Of a stretch of 64,000 nucleotides of DNA, positions 44,537 through 52,155 are shown piece after piece (positions within the stretch are counted from its first letter, which is position 1; every line of letters begins with the position of its first letter). The translations under genes and the position numbers were made by a program. Source of the DNA: Streptomyces sp. CG4 (lineage in GTDB: Bacteria; Actinomycetota; Actinomycetes; Streptomycetales; Streptomycetaceae); the NCBI RefSeq assembly GCF_041080655.1, contig NZ_CP163525.1, positions 7,068,001 to 7,132,000 of the forward strand, given 5' to 3'. The notes beneath the pieces were generated by a model that saw only the letters and a list, made by a program, of their open reading frames with translations, made no database searches and was not told the origin of the DNA.

Positions 44537-47263
44537 GTGGCAGAGACAGCATCGAAGAAGACCGACAAGACCCCCGGCGGCACCCGTCCCCGGCTGATGC
44601 TCATGGACGGGCACTCGCTGGCCTACCGCGCGTTCTTCGCGCTGCCCGCGGAGAACTTCACGACCGCGACCGGCCAGCCGACGAACGCGATCTACGGTTT
44701 CGCGTCGATGCTGGCCAACACCCTGCGTGACGAGGCGCCCACGCACTTCGCCGTGGCCTTCGACGTCTCGCGCAAGACCTGGCGCTCCGAGCGCTTCACC
44801 GAGTACAAGGCGAACCGCTCCAAGACCCCGGACGAGTTCAAGGGCCAGGTCGAGCTGATCGGCGAGCTGCTCGACGCGATGCACGCTCCGCGCTTCGCCG
44901 TCGAGGGCTTCGAGGCGGACGACGTCATCGCCACCCTCGCCACCCAGGCCGAGGCCGTCGGCTTCGAGGTGCTGATCGTCACCGGCGACCGCGACTCCTT
45001 CCAGCTGGTCACCGACAACATCACCGTGCTCTACCCGACGAAGGGCGTCTCGGAGCTGACCCGGTTCACCCCGGAGAAGGTTTTCGAGAAGTACGGCTTG
45101 ACGCCCGTCCAGTACCCCGACTTCGCGGCCCTGCGCGGCGACCCGTCCGACAACCTCCCCGGCATCCCCGGCGTCGGCGAGAAGACCGCCGCGAAGTGGA
45201 TCAACCAGTTCGGCTCCTTCGCGGAGCTGGTCGAGCGCGTCGAGGAGGTCAAGGGCAAGGCCGGGCAGAACCTCCGCGACCACCTGGAGTCGGTCAAGCT
45301 CAACCGCGTCCTCACCGAGCTGGAGCGCCAGGTCGACCTGCCGAAGTCGGTCCCCGACCTGGAGCGGGCCCCGTACGACCGCAAGGGCGTCACGATGGTC
45401 CTGGACACCCTGGAGATCCGCAACCCGTCCCTGCGCGAGCGCCTCTTCGCCGTCGACCCCGGCGCCGAGGAGGCCGAGACCACCCCCATGGTGACGGACG
45501 GGGTGGAGATCGACGGCACCATCCTGCGCACCGGCGAGCTGGCCCCCTGGCTCGCCGAGCACGGCGCCGAGACCCTGGGCGTCGCCACCGTCGACGCCTG
45601 GGCACTGGGCACCGGCTCGGTCGCCGAGGTCGCCCTGGCCGCGGCCGGGGGAGCGGCCGTCTGGTTCGACCCGGCCGAGCTGGACGAGGCCGACGAGAAC
45701 GCGTTCGCGGCCTGGCTGGCCGACGCCGCCCGCCCCAAGGTGCTCCACAACGCCAAGGGCGCCATGCGGGTCTTCGCCGAGCACGGCTGGTCCGTCGAGG
45801 GCGTGAGCATGGACACCGCGCTCGCCGCCTACCTGGTCAAGCCGGGCCTCCGCTCCTTCGACCTGGACGCGCTGTCCCTGGAGTACCTGCACCGCGAGCT
45901 GGCCCCCGCCGCCGCGGCCGACGGCCAGCTGGCCTTCGGCACCGACGAAGGCGCCGAGTCCGAGTCCCTGATGATCCAGGCCCGCGCGGTCCTCGACCTC
46001 GGCGAGGCTTTCGGGACCCGCCTCGAGGAGGTAGGCGCGGCGGACCTGCTGCGCGACATGGAGCTGCCCACGTCCGCCCTGCTCGCCCGCATGGAGCGGC
46101 ACGGCATCGCGGCGGACCGCGCGCATCTGGAGGCGATGGAGCAGACGTTCGCGGCGGCGGTGCAGCAGGCCGTGAAGGAGGCCCACGCGGCCGCCGGTCA
46201 CGAGTTCAACCTGGGCTCGCCCAAGCAGCTCCAGGAGGTCCTCTTCGGCGAGCTGGCCCTCCCGAAGACGAAGAAGACCAAGACCGGCTACACCACCGAC
46301 GCCGACGCCCTGGCCTGGCTCGCCACCCAGACCGACAACGAACTGCCGGTGATCATGCTCCGCCACCGCGAGCAGGCGAAGCTGCGCGTCACGGTCGAGG
46401 GCCTGATCAAGACCATCGCGGCCGACAACCGGATCCACACCACCTTCAACCAGACGGTGGCCGCGACCGGCCGGCTGTCCTCCACGGACCCGAACCTGCA
46501 GAACATCCCGGTCCGCACGGACGAGGGCCGGGCGATCCGCCGCGGCTTCGTGGTCGGCGAGGGCTTCGAGTCCCTGATGACCGCCGACTACAGCCAGATC
46601 GAGCTGCGCGTGATGGCCCACCTCTCCGAGGACGAGGGCCTGATCCGGGCGTTCACCTCCGGCGAGGACCTGCACACCACGGCCGCGTCCCAGGTGTTCG
46701 GCGTCGAGCCCACCGCCGTGGACGCGGAGATGCGGCGCAAGATCAAGGCGATGTCGTACGGCCTGGCTTACGGCCTGTCCGCGTTCGGCCTCTCCCAGCA
46801 GCTGAACATCGAGGCGGCCGAGGCGCGCGCCCTCATGGACGCGTACTTCGAGCGCTTCGGCGGCGTCCGGGACTATCTGCGCCGGGCGGTCGACGAGGCG
46901 CGGGCGACGGGCTACACGGCGACGCTCTTCGGCCGCCGCCGCTACCTCCCCGACCTCAACAGCGACAACCGCCAGCGCCGCGAGGCGGCCGAGCGCATGG
47001 CCCTCAACGCGCCCATCCAGGGCACGGCGGCCGACATCGTCAAGATCGCCATGCTCAAGGTGGACAGCGCGCTGCGGGCAGCGGACCTGAGGTCCCGCAT
47101 GCTCCTCCAGGTCCACGACGAAATCGTCCTGGAGATCGCCCCCGGCGAGCGCCAGGCCGCCGAGGAGATCGTCCGCCACGAAATGGCCGGCGCCGTACAC
47201 CTCAAGGCACCCCTGGATGTCTCGGTGGGCGCGGGACCGGACTGGGAATCGGCGGCGCACTAG
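44537..47263 (+). CDS. polA: DNA polymerase I
   Basis: 908 residues from a GTG. The 5'-nuclease domain (about 15-310) has LMDGHSLAYRAFFALP and TGDRDSFQLV. The 3'-5' exonuclease domain (about 320-500) lacks the acidic metal ligands: where E. coli has DTE it reads GVATVDAW, and the later KYD position reads AKGAM, so proofreading is probably absent. The polymerase domain has DYSQIELRVMAHLSEDEG (motif A), KAMSYGLAYGLS (motif B) and QVHDEIVLE (motif C). A 14-bp hairpin follows. Confidence 0.96.
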   Translation: MAETASKKTDKTPGGTRPRLMLMDGHSLAYRAFFALPAENFTTATGQPTNAIYGFASMLANTLRDEAPTHFAVAFDVSRKTWRSERFTEYKANRSKTPDEFKGQVELIGELLDAMHAPRFAVEGFEADDVIATLATQAEAVGFEVLIVTGDRDSFQLVTDNITVLYPTKGVSELTRFTPEKVFEKYGLTPVQYPDFAALRGDPSDNLPGIPGVGEKTAAKWINQFGSFAELVERVEEVKGKAGQNLRDHLESVKLNRVLTELERQVDLPKSVPDLERAPYDRKGVTMVLDTLEIRNPSLRERLFAVDPGAEEAETTPMVTDGVEIDGTILRTGELAPWLAEHGAETLGVATVDAWALGTGSVAEVALAAAGGAAVWFDPAELDEADENAFAAWLADAARPKVLHNAKGAMRVFAEHGWSVEGVSMDTALAAYLVKPGLRSFDLDALSLEYLHRELAPAAAADGQLAFGTDEGAESESLMIQARAVLDLGEAFGTRLEEVGAADLLRDMELPTSALLARMERHGIAADRAHLEAMEQTFAAAVQQAVKEAHAAAGHEFNLGSPKQLQEVLFGELALPKTKKTKTGYTTDADALAWLATQTDNELPVIMLRHREQAKLRVTVEGLIKTIAADNRIHTTFNQTVAATGRLSSTDPNLQNIPVRTDEGRAIRRGFVVGEGFESLMTADYSQIELRVMAHLSEDEGLIRAFTSGEDLHTTAASQVFGVEPTAVDAEMRRKIKAMSYGLAYGLSAFGLSQQLNIEAAEARALMDAYFERFGGVRDYLRRAVDEARATGYTATLFGRRRYLPDLNSDNRQRREAAERMALNAPIQGTAADIVKIAMLKVDSALRAADLRSRMLLQVHDEIVLEIAPGERQAAEEIVRHEMAGAVHLKAPLDVSVGAGPDWESAAH

Positions 47264-47280
47264 CCTGCGGCGCTTGAGCG

Positions 47281-47320
47281 GAGGGGCGGTGCAGCCTGCC
47301 TGGGCTGCACCGCCCCCTCC
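47281..47320 (+). terminator. terminator after polA
   Basis: A perfect 14-bp stem (47283-47296 with 47303-47316) around a 6-nt loop, 20 nt after the polA stop. Confidence 0.75.
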
Positions 47321-47432
47321 GCCACCGCACCGGCGCCCACGGGAGAACCTCGGCCGAACCCCCGCAAGGACCGTCACTCACGTGGCCCCCGCCAAAACGC
47401 CCCTCACCCCCCACAGCCGCAAAACTGCGAGC

Positions 47433-47939
47433 ATGGGTATACGCATGCTTCACCGCCGGACGCCCGAGGCAGTCACCCGGGCCTGGGCGGACACCGCCTC
47501 GGCGCAGGCCATGCCCGCCTCGCCGGTCCCGGCCCTCGCGGCCGACGCAAGCACCGCCCGCATCCCCGCCGGCCTGGCCGCGACCGTCCGCAGAGCCGCC
47601 ACGGACCTCCGGCACGGATGCACCGGCGGGACCGCCCACGCGGGCCACGCCCCGGACGGGCGCCAGTGGACCGACCTGGCTCGCGGCTACCTCGCCCTCG
47701 CGCTCACCGCGATCCCGAGGTCGCGGCCCCGGCAGACCCTCACGGTCTTCGTCGTGCCCCTCACCGAGCGACCGGCCGCTCCGAGCCCGCTCCGCCACCG
47801 ACCACCCCGCCGCGATCGCCTCGATCACCAGGATCATCCCGATAGCCCTGATCACCCTGATCAACGTGACCACCGTGGCTCTCCGGACCATCCGGACTCT
47901 CCGGACCATCCGGAACCCGGTCCGGACGCCATGCCCTGA
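47433..47939 (+). CDS. hypothetical protein with repetitive C-terminus
   Basis: 168 residues from an ATG at 47433. The first 115 residues show strong Streptomyces codon bias (GIRMLHRRTPEAVTRAWADTASAQ, then ARGYLALALTAIPRSRPRQ), so this part is probably coding. No family recognised. The last 45 residues are Asp/His/Pro-rich, encoded in part by an 18-bp duplication, and overlap the 3' end of the DUF4184 pseudogene on the other strand. The gene may be shorter or its end displaced by the repeats. Confidence 0.5.
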   Translation: MGIRMLHRRTPEAVTRAWADTASAQAMPASPVPALAADASTARIPAGLAATVRRAATDLRHGCTGGTAHAGHAPDGRQWTDLARGYLALALTAIPRSRPRQTLTVFVVPLTERPAAPSPLRHRPPRRDRLDHQDHPDSPDHPDQRDHRGSPDHPDSPDHPEPGPDAMP

Positions 47940-48769
47940 CCTCCGCGGCGTACAGCACCAGCCCCAGGACCAGCCCGGCACTCGCTCCGAAGCACAGGGC
48001 GGGCACCAGATCCCACAGCCGCCTCGGCGCAGCCAGCGTGGTCCACCGGCGCGCCGCCCGCTGCACCGCCCCGGCCGCCGCACAACCGCCGATCAACGCC
48101 CCGGCGATCCGGCGGTCCCGCACGGACAGCACGGGCACCCCCACCCCCACCGGCACCCCGCCCCACCCCCACCCCCACAGGCACCCGCCCGACGCCCGCC
48201 GCACCGCACGCGCGGCGAACACCGCGATCACGACCGCGCCCACCACGGACGAGCCGTACCGCAGCCACGAGAACAGCGGCGGCCCGCCAGATGGTCCCGC
48301 TCGTGCTCGATGGCCGGAATCAGCCGCGTCCCCCGCCGCCCGTCATGCGTGAACGCGTCCCACCCCACATGGGTCAGCGCACCCAGCACCGCGGAGACGT
48401 ACCACCACACCACCGAGCCGACCCGATACCCGCGCGCGGGGGACACTGCGGCGCAGCAGCACGGACGGGCGCCCCCTCCGCAGGTCCCGGGGCAGCAGCG
48501 CGAGCAACGGTGCGCGGACGAGCAGCCACGGGCCCACCAGCGCCCAGGAGATGAGCACGTCGACCGTGAAGACCCCGGCGAACGAATGCGTGACCGCACC
48601 GAATTCCATATTCCATCCCGCCCGGAAGGACACTCGCCGCATAGAAGGTCATGTCGGGCGCGAAGGGGCCCGCCACGAGCACCGCCGGTATCAGCGGGCC
48701 GCGGCCGGAACCGTCCCGGCGGACCGCGGGCAGGACGGCCGCCGCATGGCCGAGCGTGAACCGCAACAG
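47761..48769 (-). pseudogene. DUF4184 family protein, multiply frameshifted
   Basis: A DUF4184-type membrane protein can be followed across three frame changes. RFTLGHAAAVLPAV to SVLPGGMEY reads in one frame; GAVTHSFAGVFTVDVLISWALVGPWLL in the next; WWYVSAVLGALTHVGWDAFTHDG in a third; and PLFSWLRYG to GASAGLVLGLVLYAA in the second again. The first break is a 7-bp tandem duplication (ATGGAAT twice, 48603-48616 on the plus strand). The others are 1-2-nt indels near 48425 and 48275. The start would be a TTG or CTG near 48766. The alternative is several sequencing errors. Confidence 0.8.
47879..47914 (+). repeat. two perfect 18-bp tandem repeats
   Basis: CTCTCCGGACCATCCGGA occurs twice back to back, within the overlapping tails of the hypothetical gene and the DUF4184 pseudogene. 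Confidence 0.85.
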
Positions 48770-49083
48770 GACTCCCTGGGACGGCCGTCGGCCACCGCAT
48801 CGAGCCGGTGATCGAGTTCCGTCCCGTATGCGCGATCCCCGCCCGGGAGCGTATGCGACAACGAGAGTCGGCCAACCGGTGAAAACGGGCCGGAACGGGT
48901 CCCGACCCACAGGAAGTTGCCGTAGGGTCACCTGAGTCGCCGTGCCGAACGCATGGTCGTACACACATCACACAGCCGGAAGGACGCCCCAGGCGCAACC
49001 AGAACACCGGGTCAACCGTCACACCAGGGCGAGGACAGACCGACGGAGACGGACGCGGGGCGTCCACGGGAGGGGTTCAGTCG
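48770..49083. other. gene-free leader region upstream of the lytic transglycosylase gene
   Basis: About 310 nt without a supported gene. It must contain the transglycosylase promoter and a possibly long 5' leader. I looked for the c-di-AMP (ydaO) riboswitch that precedes some Streptomyces wall hydrolase genes and could not match its conserved core. Confidence 0.35.
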
Positions 49084-50820
49084 ATGGCGGCGCATTTCGG
49101 AAGGCGGCTGCGCAAGGGGGCGGCGACCACCGCCGTGGCCGCGGCAGCGGTCGCGGCCCTGTCCGCGTCCCAGGCTCCGGGATCAACGGGCGAGGACCAC
49201 GGCAGACAGACGACGGCCGGCGCCTCCGCCCCCGTCCCCGCCGCGGCCTCCACGGGCAACGCCACCGGTAACTCGCCGTACTACACGGACCTGCCGCCGC
49301 TGAACAGCCCCAAGCCCAGCCCCTCGCCGACGACCGCCGGCACTCCCGTCGCCGAGGGCGAGGGAGGCATACCGGCGACGGTCCTCGACGCCTACAAGAA
49401 GGCCGAGGCCGAACTGCGCTCCAGCAAGCCCGGCTGCAACCTGCCCTGGCAGCTGCTCGCCGCCATCGGCAAGGTCGAGTCGGGCCAGGCCGAGGGCGGC
49501 CGAGTCGCAGCCGACGGCACCACGCTGACCCCCATCCTGGGGCCGGTGCTCGACGGCAACGGCTTCGCGCTCATCAAGGACACCGACCACGGGGAGTACG
49601 ACGGCAGCGCCGAGTACGACCGAGCCGTCGGCCCCATGCAGTTCATCCCGTCGACCTGGGCCTGGGCCGGCCGCGACGGCAACGGCGACGGCAAGAAGGA
49701 CCCCAACAACGTCTACGACGCCGCCCTCGCCGCGGGCCACTATCTGTGCAGCAACGGCAGGGACCTCTCGCACGAGGACGACCTGCACGGCGCGATCCTC
49801 AGCTACAACAACTCGCAGGACTATCTGAACCTGGTCCTGAGCTGGCTGGACTACTACCGCAAGGGCACCCACTCCGTGCCCGACGGCAGCGGCGACCTGC
49901 CCACCCACCGCAGTGACCAGGGCACCCCGCGCACCCAGTCCCCCCAGCACTCGAACCCGCCGAAGGCCAAGCCCGCCCCGAAGCCCGGCAAGCCCAGTGG
50001 GCCGGGCAAGCCCGGCGGCGGGAACGAGAACCCCACCCCGAAGCCGCCGAAGCCGCCCGTCCCGCCGACGACTCCGCAGACCCCCACCGACACGGTGGAC
50101 CACCTTCAGGACGCGGACACCGCCCAGCTCACCGCGATGGCCGGGCACGCCTTCACCGAGCGGATCGGCACCCGCGCCGAGACCAAGGCCGACAAGTCCG
50201 TCGCCAAGGTCAGGGTCAGGTTCACGATCAGCGGGGACACCGACGCCACCTTCACCGGCGGCGAGACCGTGGCCACGGTCACCACCGACGCCCAGGGCGT
50301 CGCCCACGCACCGGCGCTCCAGGCGGGCGAGAAGACCGGCGACTTCAAGGTCACCGCCACCGTCGTCGGCCGCAAGGTCAAGGGCGTCGACTACACCGCC
50401 ACCGTCACCGAGCGCGTCGCCGACACCCTGACCCGCACCAGCGACACCCCGCTGACCTGCACCCCGGGCGGCGAATTCGCCGACCAGGTCCAGGTGAAGG
50501 CGACGTACAAGGGCGCCGTCGCGGATAAGGTCGCGGCCACCGCCACCCTGATCAAGTCGCCTCTCGACACCACCGAGAACGACAAGGGCCCCTACTTCAA
50601 GGACAAGAACGGCAAGCCCGTACGCACCCTCGACGCTCTGCAGACGGACGCCAAGGGCCTGCTGACGCTGCCGAAGCTGTACGCGGACGACAGCACCGGC
50701 ACCTTCCTGCTCCGCATCACCACGACCGGGGGCACGACGCTCACCGTCGAGCTGAAGGTCGCCGCCGACGACACCTCGGCGAGCCCGTCGCCGAGCCCGT
50801 CCGCCTCGTCCTCCTCCTGA
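49084..50820 (+). CDS. secreted lytic transglycosylase-like protein
   Basis: 578 residues. The N-terminal RRLRKGAATTAVAAAAVAALSASQA is a signal peptide. The lysozyme-like domain (about 95-265) has LLAAIGKVESGQAEGG with the catalytic Glu and AVGPMQFIPSTWAWAG. A Pro/Lys-rich linker (about 275-335) and two beta-rich segments (about 360-565) follow, ending in a Ser/Pro tail. It should cleave peptidoglycan outside the cell. GGGAGGGG precedes the start. A strong hairpin follows. Confidence 0.87.
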   Translation: MAAHFGRRLRKGAATTAVAAAAVAALSASQAPGSTGEDHGRQTTAGASAPVPAAASTGNATGNSPYYTDLPPLNSPKPSPSPTTAGTPVAEGEGGIPATVLDAYKKAEAELRSSKPGCNLPWQLLAAIGKVESGQAEGGRVAADGTTLTPILGPVLDGNGFALIKDTDHGEYDGSAEYDRAVGPMQFIPSTWAWAGRDGNGDGKKDPNNVYDAALAAGHYLCSNGRDLSHEDDLHGAILSYNNSQDYLNLVLSWLDYYRKGTHSVPDGSGDLPTHRSDQGTPRTQSPQHSNPPKAKPAPKPGKPSGPGKPGGGNENPTPKPPKPPVPPTTPQTPTDTVDHLQDADTAQLTAMAGHAFTERIGTRAETKADKSVAKVRVRFTISGDTDATFTGGETVATVTTDAQGVAHAPALQAGEKTGDFKVTATVVGRKVKGVDYTATVTERVADTLTRTSDTPLTCTPGGEFADQVQVKATYKGAVADKVAATATLIKSPLDTTENDKGPYFKDKNGKPVRTLDALQTDAKGLLTLPKLYADDSTGTFLLRITTTGGTTLTVELKVAADDTSASPSPSPSASSSS

Positions 50821-50837
50821 CATCACGCGCACCGGCA

Positions 50838-50871
50838 GGGCGCCCTCTCCGCACCGGCGGGGAGGGCGCCC
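50838..50871 (+). terminator. terminator after lytic transglycosylase gene
   Basis: GGGCGCCCTCTCC pairs with GGGGAGGGCGCCC over 13 bp including one G-U pair, with an 8-nt loop, starting 17 nt after the stop codon. Confidence 0.7.
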
Positions 50872-50981
50872 TCGTTCGTGGGTGCACCGCTGTTCTCATC
50901 TCACCCGCCCGTTGCTACGGTGCCCAACCTGACGATCCATCAGGAAACCTCGGGACGCAGACCGTCCGCCGGGAGGCCCGT

Positions 50982-51116
50982 ATGCGCGCCCTGATCGCCG
51001 CCGCGACCGGCCTCGCCCTCGCGCTCGCCCTGGTCCTGGCGATGACCGCCATGGGTACGCCATCGGGCCGGACGTCCCCCAAGCCGCTGCTGACGACGGT
51101 GCCTTCGCATCCGTAG
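50982..51116 (+). CDS. small SPW_0924-family membrane/secreted peptide
   Basis: 44 residues, starting MRALIAAATGLALALALVLA and ending SPKPLLTTVPSHP. One N-terminal hydrophobic segment (about 3-26) followed by a short hydrophilic tail. GGGAGG lies 6 nt upstream. It matches the small Streptomyces proteins called SPW_0924, which sit before the DUF3068 gene. Function unknown. Confidence 0.75.
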   Translation: MRALIAAATGLALALALVLAMTAMGTPSGRTSPKPLLTTVPSHP

Positions 51117-51162
51117 CCGCCTCAGCCGCCCCAGCCGTATCCGTCCGGGAAGGAGGCCCTCG

Positions 51163-52155
51163 ATGCGCCGCAAGGCAAGCCTGGTCCTGCTCGCCTGCGC
51201 CGTCTTCTGCGCGGCGCTGTCCCCGCTCATGCGCTGGTACGCCTTCCCGCGCCTGGCCAGGATCCCCGCGAACCAGTACCAGGACATGGTCCTGGAGGCC
51301 AAGGGCGCGACCCTTCTCGACTACGGCACGATGCGCGCGCGGAAGGTCTCCGGGGTCACCATCGTGCAGACCCTCAAGGGCGATGTGGCGGCCGCGAAGA
51401 AGATCGAGAAGACGGCGGGCCGGCCGATCGTGGTCTGGGACAGCCTCTCCTACGTCCAGGGTCCCGACGGCAAGATGGTCTCCCGCATCCCCGAGCGCTA
51501 CATCTTCGACGCCCACACCCAGGACCCCGTGCACGCCACCGGAGAAATGGTCGACGGCGATCCGGTCACCCGCGCGGGCATCGAGTTCAAGTGGCCCTTC
51601 CTGACGCAGAAACGCGACTACGAGTACTTCGACGCCCAGACCCGCACCACCAGCCCCATCCACTACAAGGGCACGCAGACCTTCCGCGGCCTGAAGGTCT
51701 ACTACTTCGAACAGACCATCCCCTGGACCAAGGTCCCCATGCCGAAGACGATGCCCGTCCAGGGCATCACAGCGGAATCGGTCGCCAGGACGGGCACCAC
51801 CCGCTGGTACAGCACCGTCCGCAGGTTCTGGGTCGAACCGGTCACCGGTGCCCCCGTCTACGGCGAGGAACTCCACCAGGAGGAGCTGCGTGGCGGCACC
51901 CTGCTCGGGGGCCGCGCCAAGGTCACGGCGTTCGCCGGGGACGTGAAGATGCGCGAGGACTACATCGAGCACACGGTCGCCCTGGTCAAGCACAACCGCA
52001 CCCTGGTCCTGACGCTCACCTCGTACGTCCCCCGGGGCTCCCTGCTCCTCGGCCTCCTGCTCCTCGCCCTCTCCCTCTACCTGGAAGCCCGCGCCCGCCG
52101 CCCCGAGGACCCGGCCCCCGAAGAGGCGACGGAACCCGAACCGGTCAGCGCCTGA
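51163..52155 (+). CDS. DUF3068 (PorA-family) membrane protein
   Basis: 330 residues. An N-terminal hydrophobic segment (about 5-24) and a C-terminal one (about 295-312, GSLLLGLLLLALSLYLEA) flank a large extracytoplasmic beta-rich domain (TLLDYGTMRARKVSGVTIVQT, FDAHTQDPVHATGE, YYFEQTIPWTKV). This is the DUF3068 layout of actinobacterial envelope proteins. Function unknown. Good ribosome binding site GGAAGGAGG. Its end overlaps the convergent hrpB gene by 11 nt. Confidence 0.85.
   Translation: MRRKASLVLLACAVFCAALSPLMRWYAFPRLARIPANQYQDMVLEAKGATLLDYGTMRARKVSGVTIVQTLKGDVAAAKKIEKTAGRPIVVWDSLSYVQGPDGKMVSRIPERYIFDAHTQDPVHATGEMVDGDPVTRAGIEFKWPFLTQKRDYEYFDAQTRTTSPIHYKGTQTFRGLKVYYFEQTIPWTKVPMPKTMPVQGITAESVARTGTTRWYSTVRRFWVEPVTGAPVYGEELHQEELRGGTLLGGRAKVTAFAGDVKMREDYIEHTVALVKHNRTLVLTLTSYVPRGSLLLGLLLLALSLYLEARARRPEDPAPEEATEPEPVSA

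Noticed and set aside
48830..49083. Possible c-di-AMP (ydaO) riboswitch before the lytic transglycosylase gene
   Set aside because: Such riboswitches precede some Streptomyces wall hydrolase genes, but I could not align the conserved core motifs here.
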